Assembly (NCBI GenBank): GCA_947628575.1
Contig: CANRAK010000069.1
Location: 1-6,341, forward strand
Reading direction: 5' to 3'
DNA: 6,341 nt
From: an uncultured Clostridia bacterium
Lineage (GTDB): Bacteria > Bacillota > Clostridia > TANB77 > CAG-465
A program made the position numbers and the translations under genes. Under the pieces are notes generated by a model. It was not told where the DNA came from. It saw only the letters and a program-made list of their open reading frames with translations, and made no database searches. Shown one piece after another: positions 6,259 to 6,341 of the stretch. The first letter of the stretch is position 1. Every line of letters starts with the position of its first letter.

Positions 6259-6305
6259 GAGGTTTTAGTTTGAAAGAAAAATTTATAAAAATAAAACCAA
6301 AATAA
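6257..6305 (+). pseudogene. Strong ribosome site with an aborted 11-codon ORF after spoVAC
   Basis: AGGAGG (6257-6262) overlaps the spoVAC stop and lies 7 nt before a TTG at 6270-6272, which is an ideal translation start. The frame reads MKEKFIKIKPK and stops at TAA (6303-6305). In Clostridia the next gene is normally spoVAD, whose product (about 340 residues) usually opens with a KQT..F-type motif, not seen here. The frame one base before is open from 6269 to the edge, past the TAA, but has no start codon. Options are a broken or interrupted spoVAD, a real short peptide, or a sequence/assembly error near the edge. Confidence 0.4.
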
Positions 6306-6341
6306 GAAAAAAGGGCATAGTTCCCCCTTACCCCCTAGAAA
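6306..6341 (+). other. C-run segment of atypical composition at the right edge
   Basis: After a poly-A stretch (6307-6312) the sequence shows GGG (6313-6315) and then two C5 runs (6323-6327 and 6331-6335), unlike any other part of this AT-rich window. AAGGG (6311-6315) can pair with CCCTT (6325-6329). The final CCCCCTAGAAA could be the left half of a hairpin with a GAAA loop continuing beyond the edge. It may be the end of a repeat or mobile element, but no element is visible. Confidence 0.3.

Noticed and set aside
1..6341. CRISPR array, tRNA or rRNA gene, riboswitch, integrase or transposase
   Set aside because: I saw no regularly spaced repeats, cloverleaf or T-loop sequence, long structured leader or mobile-element protein on either strand.

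Overview
The window is very AT-rich DNA with AT-ending codons. It carries two hallmark endospore genes, spoIIP and spoVAC, beside bacterial housekeeping genes. This points to a low-GC, spore-forming Firmicute, most likely a member of the Clostridia. The species cannot be named from the sequence. spoVAC stands first behind its own promoter rather than after spoVAA/spoVAB as in Bacillus, which also fits Clostridia.

The left and centre (1-5663) read on the minus strand. In transcription order the genes are a short DivIVA-like coiled-coil protein (5663-5244), spoIIP (5193-4039, engulfment peptidoglycan hydrolase), topA (3984-2011, topoisomerase I), trmFO (1764-451, folate/FAD tRNA m5U54 methyltransferase) and the start of holA (from 440, running off the left edge; DNA polymerase III delta subunit). 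Promoter-like and terminator sequences divide this run into units. A near-consensus sigma-A-type promoter precedes the divIVA-like gene, a second lies at the end of spoIIP in front of topA, and a third precedes trmFO. A strong hairpin ends topA. trmFO and holA are only 10 bp apart and are probably translated together.

The right end reads on the plus strand. spoVAC (5800-6258), a membrane component of the spore dipicolinic-acid channel, is divergent from the divIVA-like/spoIIP unit. The two outward promoters have symmetrical -35 elements (TTTCAA-TATT-TTGAAA) only 4 bp apart. After spoVAC comes a perfect Shine-Dalgarno and a TTG start, where spoVAD would be expected, but that frame closes after 11 codons and the sequence turns into C-runs unlike the rest of the window.

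Most of the window is ordinary conserved core genome; I see no phage, transposase, CRISPR array, tRNA, rRNA or defence system. The points worth a second look are the aborted ORF and odd composition at the right edge, a decayed plus-strand ORF tail between topA and trmFO that ends inside a bidirectional terminator, the mirror-image promoter pair, a possible substitution in the SpoIIP active-site motif, and the grouping of a DivIVA-like gene with spoIIP and spoVAC.
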